A DNA stretch of 64,000 nucleotides from Ensifer canadensis (lineage in GTDB: Bacteria > Pseudomonadota > Alphaproteobacteria > Rhizobiales > Rhizobiaceae), in the NCBI RefSeq assembly GCF_017488845.2, contig NZ_CP083370.1, forward strand, positions 1,364,001-1,428,000. Reading direction: 5' to 3'. The notes under the pieces were generated by a model, which did no database searches, was not told where the DNA came from, and saw only the letters and a program-made list of their open reading frames with translations. This document shows positions 33,858-44,965 of the stretch, one piece after another. Position numbers and translations under genes: made by a program. The stretch's first letter is position 1. Each line of letters starts with the position of its first letter.

Positions 33858-34672
33858 CACTCGGCCGCCAGCACGCTTTCGGAGCCGGTGAGGAGCACAC
33901 GTGTTGCCGTCTCGACATCGCTCTTGCGCATCAGGCTCTCGCCGACCAGGAAAGTGGTGATGCCGCTCCTTTCCAGACGCTGGCAATCGTCATGGGTAAA
34001 GATACCGCTCTCGCCGACGAGCAGCCGATCAGACGGAACCATCGACGCCAGTTGCTCGGATACGGCGAGATCGACGTCGAATGTTCTCAGGTTGCGATTG
34101 TTGATGCCAACAAGTGGCGAGGCAAGCTTGAGCGCCCGCTCCATCTCTTCAGCGTCATGCACTTCGATCAGTACATCCATTCCGAGAGAAAAGGCAGAAT
34201 CTTCCAGACGCCGGGCATCGTCGTCGCTGAGCGATGCCATGATCAGCAGGATGCAGTCTGCACCCCAGGCGCGGGCCTCGAACACCTGGTAGGTGTCGAA
34301 CATGAAGTCCTTGCGCAAAGCCGGAAGCACGCAGGCTGCGCGGGCCGCCTCAAGAAACGCCGGCGCGCCCTGGAAGCTCGGTCCATCCGTCAGCACGGAA
34401 AGACAGGCCGCACCGCCGGCCTCGTAGGCCTTGGCCAGCGCCGGTGGATCGAAGCCGGGTCGAATCAGGCCTTTCGACGGGCTCGCCTTCTTGATCTCGG
34501 CGATCAGGCCGAAGCGGCCTTGCTGTTGGCGCGCTGCCAACGCCGCATGGAAACCGCGCGGAGCGGATTGATCGGCGATGCGAGCCTTCAGCTCATCGAT
34601 TGACGTTTGCGATTTGGCCGCAGCGATCTCGTCGCGCTTGTAGGCTTCGATCTTGCGCAGGATATCGGTCAT
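33857..34672 (-). CDS. trpC: Indole-3-glycerol-phosphate synthase
   Basis: TrpC closes the indole ring in tryptophan synthesis. The 271-residue single-function protein has [15 protein letters not shown] at the N-terminus, [21 protein letters not shown] (seen as [12 protein letters not shown]) with the catalytic Lys, [35 protein letters not shown] and [12 protein letters not shown]. It is not fused to trpF. It follows trpD after about 31 bases and overlaps moaC by one. Confidence 0.95.
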   Translation of the reverse strand: MTDILRKIEAYKRDEIAAAKSQTSIDELKARIADQSAPRGFHAALAARQQQGRFGLIAEIKKASPSKGLIRPGFDPPALAKAYEAGGAACLSVLTDGPSFQGAPAFLEAARAACVLPALRKDFMFDTYQVFEARAWGADCILLIMASLSDDDARRLEDSAFSLGMDVLIEVHDAEEMERALKLASPLVGINNRNLRTFDVDLAVSEQLASMVPSDRLLVGESGIFTHDDCQRLERSGITTFLVGESLMRKSDVETATRVLLTGSESVLAAE

Positions 34673-34703
34673 GGCGCGGTTCCTTGTCTCAAGCAGCGTT
34701 GTC

Positions 34704-35717
34704 TCAGGCAGCGTTCGAAACGCTGATCAGGCGCTGCAGTGCCGCCTTGGCGCCACCGCTGGAAAGCGACTGGCGGGCGAGCGTCATGCCCTGACCAAGA
34801 TCTGCGGCCTTGCCGGCAATCATCAGCGATGCAGCCGCATTGGCAAGCGAAATGTCCCGGTAGGCGTTTTCTGCACCGTCGAGGACGGCCAAGAGCGCAA
34901 CGGCATTGTGTGCGCCATCGCCGCCCTTCAGGGCGTCGAGGGTGACCGTTGGCAGGCCGAAATCTTCAGGCGTCAAGGTGAAAGCGGTGATCTTGCCGTT
35001 ATCGAGAGCGGCGACCTGCGTCGTGCCGGTCGTCGTGATCTCGTCGAGGCCTTCGCCATGCACGACCCAGACATTCTCGGAGCCGAGGTCGCGCAATACT
35101 TCCGCCAGCGGCTGGACCCACTGCGGTGCGTAGACGCCGACAAGTTGCCGCTTGACGCCGGCAGGATTGGATAGCGGGCCGAGCAGGTTGAAGATCGTGC
35201 GGGTGCCGAGCTCGACACGCGTCGGGCCGACGTGGCGCATGGCGGAATGGTGCTGCTGGGCGAACATGAAGCCGACACCGGCTTCCCTGATGCAGCGTGA
35301 AATCGCCTCGGGGCCGATATCGAGCTTGACGCCGAGGCAGGACAGGGCATCGGCCGTGCCGGACTTGGAGCTCAGCGCACGGTTGCCATGCTTGGCGACC
35401 GGGACACCCGCGCCCGCAACGATCAGCGAGGCGAGTGTCGAGATATTGTAGGTACCGGCGCCATCACCGCCGGTCCCGACGATGTCGACAGCATCGGCCG
35501 GCGCGTCGACGGGGAGCATGCGGCCGCGCATGGCGGCAACGGCGCCGACGATCTCGTCGACAGTTTCGCCACGGACGCGCAGGGCCATCAGGAAGCCGCC
35601 GATCTGCGATGGCGTGGCCGCACCCGACATGATGATCTCGAAAGCCGCTCGTGCGTCTTCGCGGTTGAGAGCCTCGCCGGCGGCGACTTTGGCGACGAAC
35701 GGTTTCAGATCACTCAT
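34704..35717 (-). CDS. trpD: Anthranilate phosphoribosyltransferase
   Basis: TrpD transfers phosphoribosyl from PRPP to anthranilate. I start at ATG 35717 (337 residues). The longer frame to 35957 runs into ppiD. Motifs are [18 protein letters not shown] (about 80-97), [18 protein letters not shown] and [14 protein letters not shown]. It starts about 20 bases after ppiD. Anthranilate synthase is not in this cluster, as in several Rhizobiaceae where trpE lies apart. Confidence 0.95.
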   Translation of the reverse strand: MSDLKPFVAKVAAGEALNREDARAAFEIIMSGAATPSQIGGFLMALRVRGETVDEIVGAVAAMRGRMLPVDAPADAVDIVGTGGDGAGTYNISTLASLIVAGAGVPVAKHGNRALSSKSGTADALSCLGVKLDIGPEAISRCIREAGVGFMFAQQHHSAMRHVGPTRVELGTRTIFNLLGPLSNPAGVKRQLVGVYAPQWVQPLAEVLRDLGSENVWVVHGEGLDEITTTGTTQVAALDNGKITAFTLTPEDFGLPTVTLDALKGGDGAHNAVALLAVLDGAENAYRDISLANAAASLMIAGKAADLGQGMTLARQSLSSGGAKAALQRLISVSNAA

Positions 35718-35736
35718 CGGTTGCTTTCCTTGCCGC

Positions 35737-37629
35737 TTATCTCTGTGCCAAAGCCGTTTCGGCAAGCGTCTGATTGATCGAAACACCGTAGGCCGACTGC
35801 AGGGTCGATACCATTTGGTCGAGAATGTCGTCGCCGCTGGCACGGGCCATGGCCTGGATCTGACGGCTGTCGTCTTCCAGGGCATCGGTCGGGCCGTTGT
35901 TCTCGATCGAGGTGACCCGCAGCAGGATCTGACCATCGCCACCGATACCGGCGGCATTGGCGACGTGGCCGTCCGGGCCGCTGAAGGCAGCAGCGACGGC
36001 GGCCGGGCTCAGCGCCGCATCAGACGTCGACCGGGTCAATCCCGTCTTTGTTTCGACGGCAAGGCCAAGCTCGGTTGCGATATCGGCGAGCGTCGCGCCT
36101 TTTTCGATCCGCTGCTTCAGTTCGGTCGCCTTGGTGGCGAGAGCCGTGCGCTGCTGTTCTGCAGTCCAGTCTGCGGCGACTTCGTCACGTGCTTCGTCGA
36201 GCGTGCGGTCGCGAGCCGGAACCACTTCGTCGAGGTCGAACCAGACGTAGCCGTCGCGGCCGATGTTAACAGGCAGGGTTTCTCCGCCTACTTCAGCCTT
36301 GAAGGCGTCCGGCAGCAGAGCCTTCGGCTCCGGCAGGCCGGCGACTTCATCGCCATTCATGTCCTTGCCGGTCGCATCGATGCCGTCGACGGTCGCGACC
36401 TTCAGCTTGAGCAGTTCGGCGATGTCCTTGAGCGAAGCACCGGTCGCGCGCTCGTCCTCGATCTTGTCATGAAGGCCGATGATCTCGTTCTGCGCGTTGG
36501 AGAGGGCAATCTCCTTGCGGAGTTCTTCCTTGACCTCGTCGAAGCTGCGAACCGTCTCCGGGCGGATGTTCGTCACGCGCAGGATCACCGGTCCGAAGGC
36601 ACCATCGATAACGGGCGACGTGCCGCCATCGGCAGCAATCGCAAACGCGGCTTCGCCGATCTTTGCGTCCGGAGCGCTTGCGGTGGTGAAGTCACCCAGC
36701 AGAACGTCGGCAGACGTCTTGCCTTCGGCTTTCACGATGTCGTCGTAGGACGTGCCGGCTGCGAGCTTGGCTGCCGCGGCGTCTGCCGCCTCACGCGAGG
36801 AGAAGGCGAGCTGTTCGATCGTGCGCGTCGCCTCGGTGCGGAAGCTGTCCTTGCGCTTGTCGTAGTCGGCACGAACGTCCGCATCGACCACCGCCGTCGC
36901 ATCGGCAAGATCCTCGGGTGCAAGCTTCAGGTAGGTGATCTTGCGGTATTCCGGCGCGCGGTAGTTTGCCTTGCGGCTGTCGTACCAGGGGGCGAGAACG
37001 TCGTCGCCCGGTGCCTTTACCGGATCGATGTTGGCGTTCGACAGCAGGACGTAGTCGATCGAGCGCTTTTCGTGGCGATAGGAGCCGATCGCGTCGCTCA
37101 GCACCTTTGGCGCGATATAACCGTCAGACAGGGCATCGACGATCTGCGAGCGCACGGCGACCTGGCTGCGGTTGTTGATGTAATCCTGTTCGCGAAGGCC
37201 GGCATTGCGCAGCACGCTCGAGAACGTCAGGCGGTCGAACTGACCGTTGACGCTGTGGAAAGCCGGGTCTTCGGCGATGAGCTTGGCCAGCCGGTCTTCC
37301 GAAAGGCCAAGGTTCATATCGCCGGCTAGCTGATCGAGGGCAGCACCCGCGACGAGCTGGGAATAAACCTGCTGCTCGATGCCGAATGCCTTGGCCTGCT
37401 GCGGCGTCAGGCGCGTGCCGAGCTGGCGGGAAACGAGCGCAAGTTGGCGCTCGTAGGCGAGCCGGAAGTCCGGAGCCTTGACCTTGACGTCACCGACGAC
37501 GACCACGGCATCCGACTGGTTCGCGATCATCGATGTCGATGCGCCCCACACCATGAAAGACAGCACGAGAATGACGAGCAGGCCTTTGACGACCCAGGTC
37601 TGGGCGGCTTTTCTCAGGAATTCGAGCAT
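35737..37629 (-). CDS. ppiD: Peptidyl-prolyl isomerase D-like periplasmic chaperone
   Basis: The 630-residue protein has an N-terminal membrane anchor (about 13-33, [17 protein letters not shown]), a SurA-like N domain and a central parvulin-type region (about 245-360, containing [23 protein letters not shown]), then a long C-terminal chaperone part. It should help fold exported proteins at the inner membrane. The start is ATG 37629. A longer frame has no ribosome site. It is the first gene of the cluster leading to trpDC and moaC-moeA. Confidence 0.9.
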   Translation of the reverse strand: MLEFLRKAAQTWVVKGLLVILVLSFMVWGASTSMIANQSDAVVVVGDVKVKAPDFRLAYERQLALVSRQLGTRLTPQQAKAFGIEQQVYSQLVAGAALDQLAGDMNLGLSEDRLAKLIAEDPAFHSVNGQFDRLTFSSVLRNAGLREQDYINNRSQVAVRSQIVDALSDGYIAPKVLSDAIGSYRHEKRSIDYVLLSNANIDPVKAPGDDVLAPWYDSRKANYRAPEYRKITYLKLAPEDLADATAVVDADVRADYDKRKDSFRTEATRTIEQLAFSSREAADAAAAKLAAGTSYDDIVKAEGKTSADVLLGDFTTASAPDAKIGEAAFAIAADGGTSPVIDGAFGPVILRVTNIRPETVRSFDEVKEELRKEIALSNAQNEIIGLHDKIEDERATGASLKDIAELLKLKVATVDGIDATGKDMNGDEVAGLPEPKALLPDAFKAEVGGETLPVNIGRDGYVWFDLDEVVPARDRTLDEARDEVAADWTAEQQRTALATKATELKQRIEKGATLADIATELGLAVETKTGLTRSTSDAALSPAAVAAAFSGPDGHVANAAGIGGDGQILLRVTSIENNGPTDALEDDSRQIQAMARASGDDILDQMVSTLQSAYGVSINQTLAETALAQR

Positions 37630-38002
37630 GGGGCAGAAACCTCGTTGCAGTGCGGTGGCTGTGAGCCAAACGAGTTCGTTCCTTAAAACAAACGAAACAG
37701 GAAATGAAGGGCGCAATGCCGCAAATTGCGCGCCAGCCGAAGATCGCGGGCAATCATGTGATTCGCAGGGACTTCGGGCCGCTGACGAATTTGAGAGCCG
37801 AGATCGCTGTCTGCGACGTCGATGGCCATCGACGGGAAGACGTTGCTGACAAAACGGATGTCGGATTTATTAGCCGGCAACAGAAATTTGACCGAAAAAA
37901 CGACGAATTTGCCGGTGTTGGATTGAGATCGAAAACACTTAGGAACTATGGTTGCGCGTATCGGGGCGAGGCGATTCATGCGGCCCTGCGGAAAGACATG
38001 CC
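37630..38002. other. Divergent intergenic region
   Basis: This 373-base stretch separates ppiD (minus) and the Na/Pi-type gene (plus) and should hold both promoters. Two overlapping frames of about 105 residues on opposite strands have no recognisable family or ribosome site. I see no repeat or RNA gene. Confidence 0.5.
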
Positions 38003-39649
38003 ATGCAATCGACAATCGTGATGGTCAACCTGTTCGGAGCGGTAGCACTGCTGCTGTTCGGCCTTTCCCTGGTCAAGGAAGGGGTCACGCGCGCCTTCGG
38101 GGCGAAGCTGCGGGCTGGCCTCGCACAGGGAACGAGCGGCCCGACCCGATCGTTCATGACCGGTCTCGTCGCCACGATTGCTCTGCAAAGCTCGACTGCG
38201 ACGGCATTGATGACCTCATCCTTCGTGGAAAAGGGGCTCATTCGCTCGCGCATGGCGCAGATCGTGTTGCTTGGCGCCAATGTCGGCACGGCGATCACCG
38301 CCTGGATTGTCGCCACCGGCATCGAATGGCTGTCGCCGATGATCATTCTGGTGGGCGTCGTGCTGCATCGCGTCAGCCGCTCGAACGCCCGGCAGGGTCT
38401 TGGTGCGGCCTTTGTCGGGATTGGCCTGATGTTGCTGTCGCTGCATCTGCTTGGCCTGGCGACCGAGCCGATGCGCGAATCCGAGGCGCTGGCCGCGTTT
38501 CTCGGCATGCTCGATAGCGCCTGGCCTGTGGCATTGATCATCTCCGCGGGCCTTGCCTTCGCCTCATCCTCCAGCCTTGCCGTGGTGATGCTGGTGCTTT
38601 CCCTTTCTACGGCCGGCATTCTCTCCGTCGGCTTGACGGTTGCGCTGGTGCTCGGCGCCAATCTTGGCGGGGCGATCCCGCCTGTCATGGCGACGCTGTC
38701 TTCGGCGCCGTCAGCACGACGGGTCACGCTCGGCAATCTCGTGGTCCGCGCCATCGGATGTCTGATCGCGCTGCCTCTGACCGGTGTCAGCGTCGAGCTC
38801 TTGCAAAGCCTGCCTTTGCCGAAGCAGAACCTGCCGGTGGACATCCACCTGGCATTCAATCTAGCCGTGGCGATCCTTGCCTGGCCGTTTGCCGGCCTGC
38901 TGTCGCGGCTGATGATCCGCTTCATCCCCGATAACGAAACGGACGAAACCGGGCCGCGCTACCTCGACGAGAACGTGCTCCATACGCCGGTCATGGCGCT
39001 TTCAGGCGCGACGCGTGAAGTGCTGCGGGTCGGCGACCTGATCGAGATGATGCTGATCCGCGCCCAGACCGCCTTCAACAACAACGATCTGTCCGAGATC
39101 CGCGATGTCGGCAAGTTCGAAAAGCAGGTCGATCTGCTGCAGCAGGAAGTGAAGATTTTCCTATCGCGCCTGGGGCGCGATGGCCTGAGCCCGGAAGATG
39201 GCCGCCGCTCGATCGTTATCATCGACTACGCCATCAACCTCGAGCATATGGGCGATATCATCGAGAAGGGGCTCTGTGAGCAAATCGGCAAGAAGGTCAA
39301 CAACGGCCTGAAATTCTCCGAGGACGGCTATCAGGAGCTGAAGAGCCTCTTCAACCTGACGATCGACAATCTCAGGGTTGCTCAGACCATTTTCGTCACC
39401 CGCAACGCCGATCTCGCCCGGCAATTGATCGAGGTAAAGGTCAATGTCCGCCACATGGAGAAGCGGTCGGCCGAACGGCATATCGAGCGGCTGCGGGACG
39501 GACTGCTGGAAAGTCTTCAGACCAGCTCGCTGCATCTCGACATGCTGCGTGATTTGAAGCGCATCAACGCCCATATAGCCTCGGTCGCCTATCCCATCCT
39601 GGAGGAAAGCGGGCTTCTGACCGAGAGCAGACTGAGGCCGCAGGCGTGA
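38003..39649 (+). CDS. Na/Pi-cotransporter family protein with PhoU-like domain
   Basis: I start at ATG 38003 (548 residues). The first 310 residues form two repeats of the Na/Pi-cotransporter domain, each with the QSST-type motif: ATIALQSSTATALMTSSF and LAFASSSSLAVVMLVLSL. A C-terminal cytoplasmic part (about 350-540) is helical and PhoU-like (FEKQVDLLQQEVKIFLSRL, IDYAINLEHMGDIIEKGL). Relatives transport phosphate or act in envelope processes. The gene lies three bases from a convergent membrane protein gene. Confidence 0.9.
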   Translation: MQSTIVMVNLFGAVALLLFGLSLVKEGVTRAFGAKLRAGLAQGTSGPTRSFMTGLVATIALQSSTATALMTSSFVEKGLIRSRMAQIVLLGANVGTAITAWIVATGIEWLSPMIILVGVVLHRVSRSNARQGLGAAFVGIGLMLLSLHLLGLATEPMRESEALAAFLGMLDSAWPVALIISAGLAFASSSSLAVVMLVLSLSTAGILSVGLTVALVLGANLGGAIPPVMATLSSAPSARRVTLGNLVVRAIGCLIALPLTGVSVELLQSLPLPKQNLPVDIHLAFNLAVAILAWPFAGLLSRLMIRFIPDNETDETGPRYLDENVLHTPVMALSGATREVLRVGDLIEMMLIRAQTAFNNNDLSEIRDVGKFEKQVDLLQQEVKIFLSRLGRDGLSPEDGRRSIVIIDYAINLEHMGDIIEKGLCEQIGKKVNNGLKFSEDGYQELKSLFNLTIDNLRVAQTIFVTRNADLARQLIEVKVNVRHMEKRSAERHIERLRDGLLESLQTSSLHLDMLRDLKRINAHIASVAYPILEESGLLTESRLRPQA

Positions 39650-39652
39650 TCG

Positions 39653-41416
39653 TTATGAACCGGCGGCCGTTTCGCCGGGGCGCAGGCCGTTGCGGACGAA
39701 TGCGTCGTAGCAGGGCGTCAGCGTGATGCGCGTGTGGCCAGCCTCGAGGCTCGGCAGGTAGAGCGACAGCAGCGTCCTGTTGACGTTTGTGCTCGGGCAG
39801 GTCGGCACGAGTGCGATGTCCACGGCAGCGACTGCCGCGCGCACCTCCAAGTCCGGTGGCGGGATTGCGCGGAACGGATCTGCGCCGATGGCGACGCGTT
39901 TCGGCGCGTGGCGATCCATCAGCCACGGAAACGGATTGGCGAAATCGATATTGAGGATCGTGTCGAAGCGAACGCCATTGGCGTGCTCATAGGTACGCAA
40001 TGCATCGATGGCATCATCGACATTCGTCAGCCAGCCGGTCTGGAAGTCGAAATCGCTGTAAAGCAGGAATGACGGCAATTCGCCCATGTCGGCCAGTGCC
40101 TCAAAGGCGCCTGGCTCGGCAAGATAGGTGTCTCGCATCCGTTCGGCCCGCAGCGAGAGGATCGGGCGGACATTGACAGCCCCCATGGTTTTCAGATTGC
40201 GGCTCTCGATCCGGATATTGTTGACGGCGCCGATCCACGCGCGCGCGCTCTTCTGGACGACAGTTGTCATAGGTGGCAGCGCCGCCGCGATGGCGAGGAT
40301 AAAAACCGCAATGGTCTGCCGCCTGGATGAGCCATTCGCGACACAATCGAGTGTGATCTTGAGAAGCAGCGGGTAGAGGAAGATGAAGGCCTGGCTGCCG
40401 GTGTTCTGGCTCTCAAACAGGATGCCGGCAACGACAAAGGCACCGAGCCACAAGAAATTCTGATCGAAGACTTTGCGAATGGCAGCGATCGAAGGCCGTC
40501 GGCAAGCGTCCCGCATTGACATGGAATAGGCCGGCAACGCGGAAAAGAAGAGGGCGAGGCAGAGAATGCCTGCGGGCAGAAGCAGTCCGGCGTTGAGCGA
40601 TGCAGCCTGAAGCAGGCGCGCCAACAGGATCCCGTCATTGACGTCGACCAAAGCCAGAATGTCGGCGACATAGGCCGATACCGCGCCGAGCGACAGTTCG
40701 ATAGCGGCAAGAATGCCGAAGAAGATCAGGGCCGCGGTGACCGCCGAGCGCAGGCCGAGCCGTCCGGCCGCGAATGCCATCAAGCACAGGATGACACCGG
40801 CGATTGCGCCGGTGATCTTCACGAAAAAAAGTGCGATCATCGCTCCCGCGGCAACAACAGCGAGGGTACGTGGATTGCGGACATAGATCAGCGCCGCTGC
40901 GAGCACGTAAAGCAGTTGGCAGACCTGACGGTTGTAGATGCCGAAGCCGTCGGATCCCGGATAGGGGTAGAAGTCGCCGGTGTTGAACGGGAGAATGGAA
41001 AAGAGAAGGAACGGCAACAGGATGGTGTAGGCCAGCGCGCGCGAACGCTTTTGGATGTCGAGCACCACCAGGCCGATCAATGGCCCGGTGACGATGAGAA
41101 GGCACCAGCTGGCCAGCAGCAAGGGATGGCCGTTCGGGAAAACCGACAGCAAGATTGCAAAGAGATAGTAGCCGAGCGCCCCGACCGGTGCGAAGAAGTC
41201 GACCGAGGGGATCTGCGCGTCAGCAAGGCGATTGGCGGCGTCGAGATAAAGATAATGATCCCAGAACATCGGGCCGATCGGCTGCGGGATCGTGACCGTG
41301 AGAAGCAGCGACAGGAGGATGAGCGCCAGAACGAGCGCTGCAAGCGGCGACCGGATTGCAGCCCGAGCAATGTTGAACGGCTTTGCCGCTGCGTCGAGAT
41401 CGGTGCTGGCATGCAT
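39653..41416 (-). CDS. Polytopic membrane protein, possible GT-C-type glycosyltransferase
   Basis: The 587-residue protein has about ten to twelve hydrophobic segments in the first 380 residues and a soluble C-terminal domain of about 200 residues. An acidic motif in the first external loop (MFWDHYLYLDAANRLAD) follows the first span, as in GT-C glycosyltransferases. The rest shows no family I can name. The C-terminal part contains a DFDFQTGWLTNVDDAIDAL segment. It is divergent from glmU, which makes UDP-GlcNAc, and convergent with the Na/Pi-type gene. The glycosyltransferase call is inference. Confidence 0.6.
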   Translation of the reverse strand: MHASTDLDAAAKPFNIARAAIRSPLAALVLALILLSLLLTVTIPQPIGPMFWDHYLYLDAANRLADAQIPSVDFFAPVGALGYYLFAILLSVFPNGHPLLLASWCLLIVTGPLIGLVVLDIQKRSRALAYTILLPFLLFSILPFNTGDFYPYPGSDGFGIYNRQVCQLLYVLAAALIYVRNPRTLAVVAAGAMIALFFVKITGAIAGVILCLMAFAAGRLGLRSAVTAALIFFGILAAIELSLGAVSAYVADILALVDVNDGILLARLLQAASLNAGLLLPAGILCLALFFSALPAYSMSMRDACRRPSIAAIRKVFDQNFLWLGAFVVAGILFESQNTGSQAFIFLYPLLLKITLDCVANGSSRRQTIAVFILAIAAALPPMTTVVQKSARAWIGAVNNIRIESRNLKTMGAVNVRPILSLRAERMRDTYLAEPGAFEALADMGELPSFLLYSDFDFQTGWLTNVDDAIDALRTYEHANGVRFDTILNIDFANPFPWLMDRHAPKRVAIGADPFRAIPPPDLEVRAAVAAVDIALVPTCPSTNVNRTLLSLYLPSLEAGHTRITLTPCYDAFVRNGLRPGETAAGS

Positions 41417-41621
41417 TACTGCTTCTCTCCCCGGGGGAGCGAGGCACGCGCATGGGTTGCCGAGGCAGGCTCCGCTTCTCCTTATGCCATCATCGGGTTT
41501 TAAGCGGGTTAACGTGACGTGATTGTGTGAATTATGCTTCCCGCAATATGTTGCTGATAGGAAGGGGCCGAATCGGGCGACCGGATCTGGTTCTCAAGAA
41601 AAAGACCAAGGAGATCATTGG

Positions 41622-42992
41622 ATGGAACGGAGTTGCCTGGCGATTGTTCTGGCTGCGGGTGAAAGCACGCGGATGAAATCGTCGATGTCGAAGGTGCTGC
41701 ATCCGGTGGCCGGCCGGCCGATGATCGCCCATGTGGTTGCCGCCCTGTCGAGTGCATCGATCTCCGACGTCGCTCTCGTCGTCGGGCGCGACGCCGAAAC
41801 TGTTTCAGGTGCTGCCGGCATCGACGGCGTATCGATCGCTTCGTTCCTGCAAAAGGAGCGGCTCGGAACGGGACATGCGGTTTTGGCGGCGCGCGAGGCG
41901 ATATCAAAGGGGTTTGATGACATCCTGGTGGTTTTTGGCGATACGCCGCTGATCACGCCTGAGCCTCTCAAGGCGGCGCGCGACGGCCTGGCCGCCGGCA
42001 ACGATGTGGTGGTCATCGGCTTTGAGGCCGCCGATCCTTCGGGCTATGGCCGGCTGATCGTCGAGGACGGCGCGCTGATCGCGATCCGCGAGCACAAGGA
42101 CGCAACCGAAGAAGAACGCCGCATCACCTATTGCAATGGCGGCCTGATGGCGATCGATGGGCACAAGGCGCTCGATCTGCTCGATCGTATTGGCAATGCC
42201 AACGTCAAGGGCGAGTACTACCTGACCGACCTCGTCGAGATCGTGCGGGCGATCGGCGGCCGCGCCATCGCCGTCGAGGCGCCAGAGGAAGAGCTGACCG
42301 GCTGCAACACCCGGGCGGAACTCGCCTATATCGAGCGGCTCTGGCAGCAGCGCCGCCGGCATGAGCTGATGCTGTCCGGTGTGTCGATGATCGCGCCGGA
42401 GACCGTTTTCCTCGCCTGGGACACGGAACTGCAGCAGGACGTGCTGATCGAGCCGAATGTCGTGTTTGGCCCGGGCGTTCGCGTCGAGAGCGGCGCCATC
42501 ATCCATGCGTTCTCGCATATCGAGGGAGCGACGGTGCGCGCCGGCGCAACGGTCGGACCCTATGCACGTCTGCGCCCCGGGGCTGATCTCGGCGAAAAGT
42601 CGAAGGTCGGCAATTTCTGCGAGGTCAAGAAGGCGGAAATCGGCGCCGGCGCCAAGGTCAACCATCTGACCTATATCGGCGATGCCTTCGTCGGGGCCGG
42701 GTCCAACATCGGTGCAGGCACGATCACCTGCAATTATGATGGCGTGAACAAGCACGAGACCCGCATCGGCGAGAATGCCTTCGTCGGCTCGAATTCCTCG
42801 CTGGTTGCACCGGTGACGATCGGTGACGGAGCGCTGGTTGCTTCCGGCAGTGTCATCACCGAGGATGTGCCGGCCGATGCCGTGGCCTTCGGCCGCGCAC
42901 GACAGGAGATCAAGCCGGGCAGGGCGCGTATCCTGCGCGAACGCTACGAGGCACAGAAGGCCGCGAAAAAGGCGGCCAAGGCAGCCGAGTAG
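41622..42992 (+). CDS. glmU: Bifunctional GlmU, UDP-GlcNAc pyrophosphorylase and GlcN-1-P acetyltransferase
   Basis: GlmU makes UDP-N-acetylglucosamine for peptidoglycan and lipid A. I start at ATG 41622 (456 residues), with AGGAG nine bases upstream. The uridyltransferase domain (1-230) shows [15 protein letters not shown] and [13 protein letters not shown]. The acetyltransferase domain (about 250-456) is a left-handed beta helix with hexapeptide repeats, and has [13 protein letters not shown] and [22 protein letters not shown] Lys/Ala-rich tail ends it. GlmS follows after about 150 bases. Confidence 0.96.
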   Translation: MERSCLAIVLAAGESTRMKSSMSKVLHPVAGRPMIAHVVAALSSASISDVALVVGRDAETVSGAAGIDGVSIASFLQKERLGTGHAVLAAREAISKGFDDILVVFGDTPLITPEPLKAARDGLAAGNDVVVIGFEAADPSGYGRLIVEDGALIAIREHKDATEEERRITYCNGGLMAIDGHKALDLLDRIGNANVKGEYYLTDLVEIVRAIGGRAIAVEAPEEELTGCNTRAELAYIERLWQQRRRHELMLSGVSMIAPETVFLAWDTELQQDVLIEPNVVFGPGVRVESGAIIHAFSHIEGATVRAGATVGPYARLRPGADLGEKSKVGNFCEVKKAEIGAGAKVNHLTYIGDAFVGAGSNIGAGTITCNYDGVNKHETRIGENAFVGSNSSLVAPVTIGDGALVASGSVITEDVPADAVAFGRARQEIKPGRARILRERYEAQKAAKKAAKAAE

Positions 42993-43138
42993 GTTCGCGT
43001 TAAATACTGAAACCGAAAGTGAAATCGGGGGCGGATTGCCTCGTCCGGCAAATGCGTTACCAAGGCAACGCGCCGGGCGGGACTTCCGCGCTGTCGATTG
43101 GGGCGTCGAAACGGCGCGGGACGAATTTGGAGACGACT

Positions 43139-44965
43139 ATGTGCGGAATTGTTGGCATCGTTGGAAACCAGCCGGTCTCGGAGCGACTTGTCGATGCGTT
43201 GAAGCGCCTGGAGTACCGTGGCTACGATTCGGCCGGCGTTGCGACCATCAATGCCGGTACGCTTGAGCGCCGCCGGGCGGAAGGCAAGCTGGTCAATCTG
43301 GAGGCCCGGCTGCGCGAGGAGCCGCTGGCCGGCATGATCGGCATCGCCCACACCCGCTGGGCGACGCACGGCGCCCCGACCGAGCGCAATGCCCATCCGC
43401 ATTTCACCGATGGCGTTGCCGTGGTCCACAACGGCATCATCGAGAACTTCTCCGAGCTGAAGGACGAACTGATCGCCGACGGTGCGACATTCGAGACGCA
43501 GACCGACACGGAAGTCGTGGCGCATCTTCTGGCAAAGTTCCGTCGCGACGGCCTCGGCCGGCGTGAAGCCATGCATGCGATGCTAAAGCGTGTAACAGGT
43601 GCCTATGCGCTTGCCATTCTGTTTCAGGACGACCCGTCTACCATCATGGCGGCCCGCAACGGCCCGCCGCTGGCGATCGGCCACGGCAAGGGCGAGATGT
43701 TCCTGGGTTCCGACGCCATCGCGCTCTCGCCGTTTACCAATGAGATCACCTATCTGATCGATGGCGACTGGGCCGTGATCGGCGCCAACGGCGCCCATAT
43801 CTTCGATCTCGCCGGCAATGCCGTCGACCGCCCGCGGCAGGTCTCGATGGCTGCCGCCTACATGATCGACAAGGGCAACCACCGGCACTTCATGGAAAAG
43901 GAAATCTATGAGCAGCCGGAGGTGATCTCGCATGCGCTCGGCCACTATATCGATTTTGCCGCAAACCGGGTGAAGGCCACAACGGCTTCAATCGATTTTG
44001 CCGGTGTACCAAGTTTGGCGATCTCCGCCTGTGGCACCGCCTATCTCGCCGGCCTCGTCGGCAAATACTGGTTCGAGCGTTACGCCCGCCTGCCGGTCGA
44101 AATCGACGTCGCCTCCGAGTTCCGCTACCGGGAAATCCCGCTGTCGCCGCAGTCGGCCGCGCTGTTCATCTCGCAGTCCGGCGAAACCGCCGATACGTTG
44201 GCATCGCTTCGGTACTGCAAGGACCATGGCCTGACGATCGGCGCGGTCGTCAACACCCGCGAATCGACCATTGCGCGCGAATCCGATGCCGTGTTCCCGA
44301 TCCTGGCCGGTCCTGAGATCGGTGTTGCCTCGACCAAGGCCTTTACCTGCCAGCTGGCGGTGCTCGCCGCCCTTTCGATCGGCGCCGGCCGCGCCCGTGG
44401 CACTGTCTCGGCCGATGAAGAACAGACACTCGTTCGCCACCTCGCGGAAATGCCGCGCATCATGGGCCAGGTGCTGAACGCCATCCAGCCAAAGATCGAG
44501 ATGCTGTCGCGCGAACTGTCGAAGTGCCGCGACGTGCTCTATCTCGGTCGCGGCACCAGCTTCCCGCTGGCGATGGAAGGCGCGCTGAAGCTCAAGGAAA
44601 TCTCCTATATCCACGCCGAGGGGTATGCCGCCGGTGAATTGAAGCATGGTCCGATCGCGCTCATCGACGAAAACATGCCTGTTATCGTCATCGCCCCGCA
44701 CGACCGCTTCTATGAAAAAACCGTGTCGAACATGCAGGAGGTGGCAGCCCGCGGTGGACGCATCATCCTGATCACCGACGAAAAGGGGGCGGCCGCCTCG
44801 AAGCTCGAGACGATGGCGACGATCGTTCTGCCGAATGTCGACGAGATCATTGCGCCGATGATCTTCTCGCTGCCGATCCAGCTGCTCGCCTATCACACGG
44901 CCGTGTTCATGGGCACCGACGTCGACCAGCCGCGCAACCTGGCAAAATCGGTGACGGTCGAATGA
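43139..44965 (+). CDS. glmS: Glutamine-fructose-6-phosphate aminotransferase
   Basis: GlmS makes glucosamine-6-phosphate, the first step of amino-sugar synthesis. The start is ATG 43139, which places the nucleophile Cys at position 2 (MCGIVGIVGNQ) after removal of Met. The 608-residue length is normal. The N-terminal amidotransferase shows RWATHGAPTERNAHPH, and the C-terminal isomerase has two SIS domains (ISACGTAYLAGLVGKYWFE, ISQSGETADTLASLRYC, LGRGTSFPLAMEGALKLKE). No ribozyme-like element was recognised upstream. The stop overlaps the next gene by four bases. Confidence 0.96.
   Translation: MCGIVGIVGNQPVSERLVDALKRLEYRGYDSAGVATINAGTLERRRAEGKLVNLEARLREEPLAGMIGIAHTRWATHGAPTERNAHPHFTDGVAVVHNGIIENFSELKDELIADGATFETQTDTEVVAHLLAKFRRDGLGRREAMHAMLKRVTGAYALAILFQDDPSTIMAARNGPPLAIGHGKGEMFLGSDAIALSPFTNEITYLIDGDWAVIGANGAHIFDLAGNAVDRPRQVSMAAAYMIDKGNHRHFMEKEIYEQPEVISHALGHYIDFAANRVKATTASIDFAGVPSLAISACGTAYLAGLVGKYWFERYARLPVEIDVASEFRYREIPLSPQSAALFISQSGETADTLASLRYCKDHGLTIGAVVNTRESTIARESDAVFPILAGPEIGVASTKAFTCQLAVLAALSIGAGRARGTVSADEEQTLVRHLAEMPRIMGQVLNAIQPKIEMLSRELSKCRDVLYLGRGTSFPLAMEGALKLKEISYIHAEGYAAGELKHGPIALIDENMPVIVIAPHDRFYEKTVSNMQEVAARGGRIILITDEKGAAASKLETMATIVLPNVDEIIAPMIFSLPIQLLAYHTAVFMGTDVDQPRNLAKSVTVE

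Noticed and set aside
37704..38021. 105-residue plus-strand frame between ppiD and the Na/Pi-type gene
   Set aside because: It lacks a ribosome site, runs into the next gene's start in another frame and shows no family.
42993..43138. glmS ribozyme or riboswitch upstream of glmS
   Set aside because: The 146-base gap has no feature I can match to the ribozyme, which is mainly found in Firmicutes.
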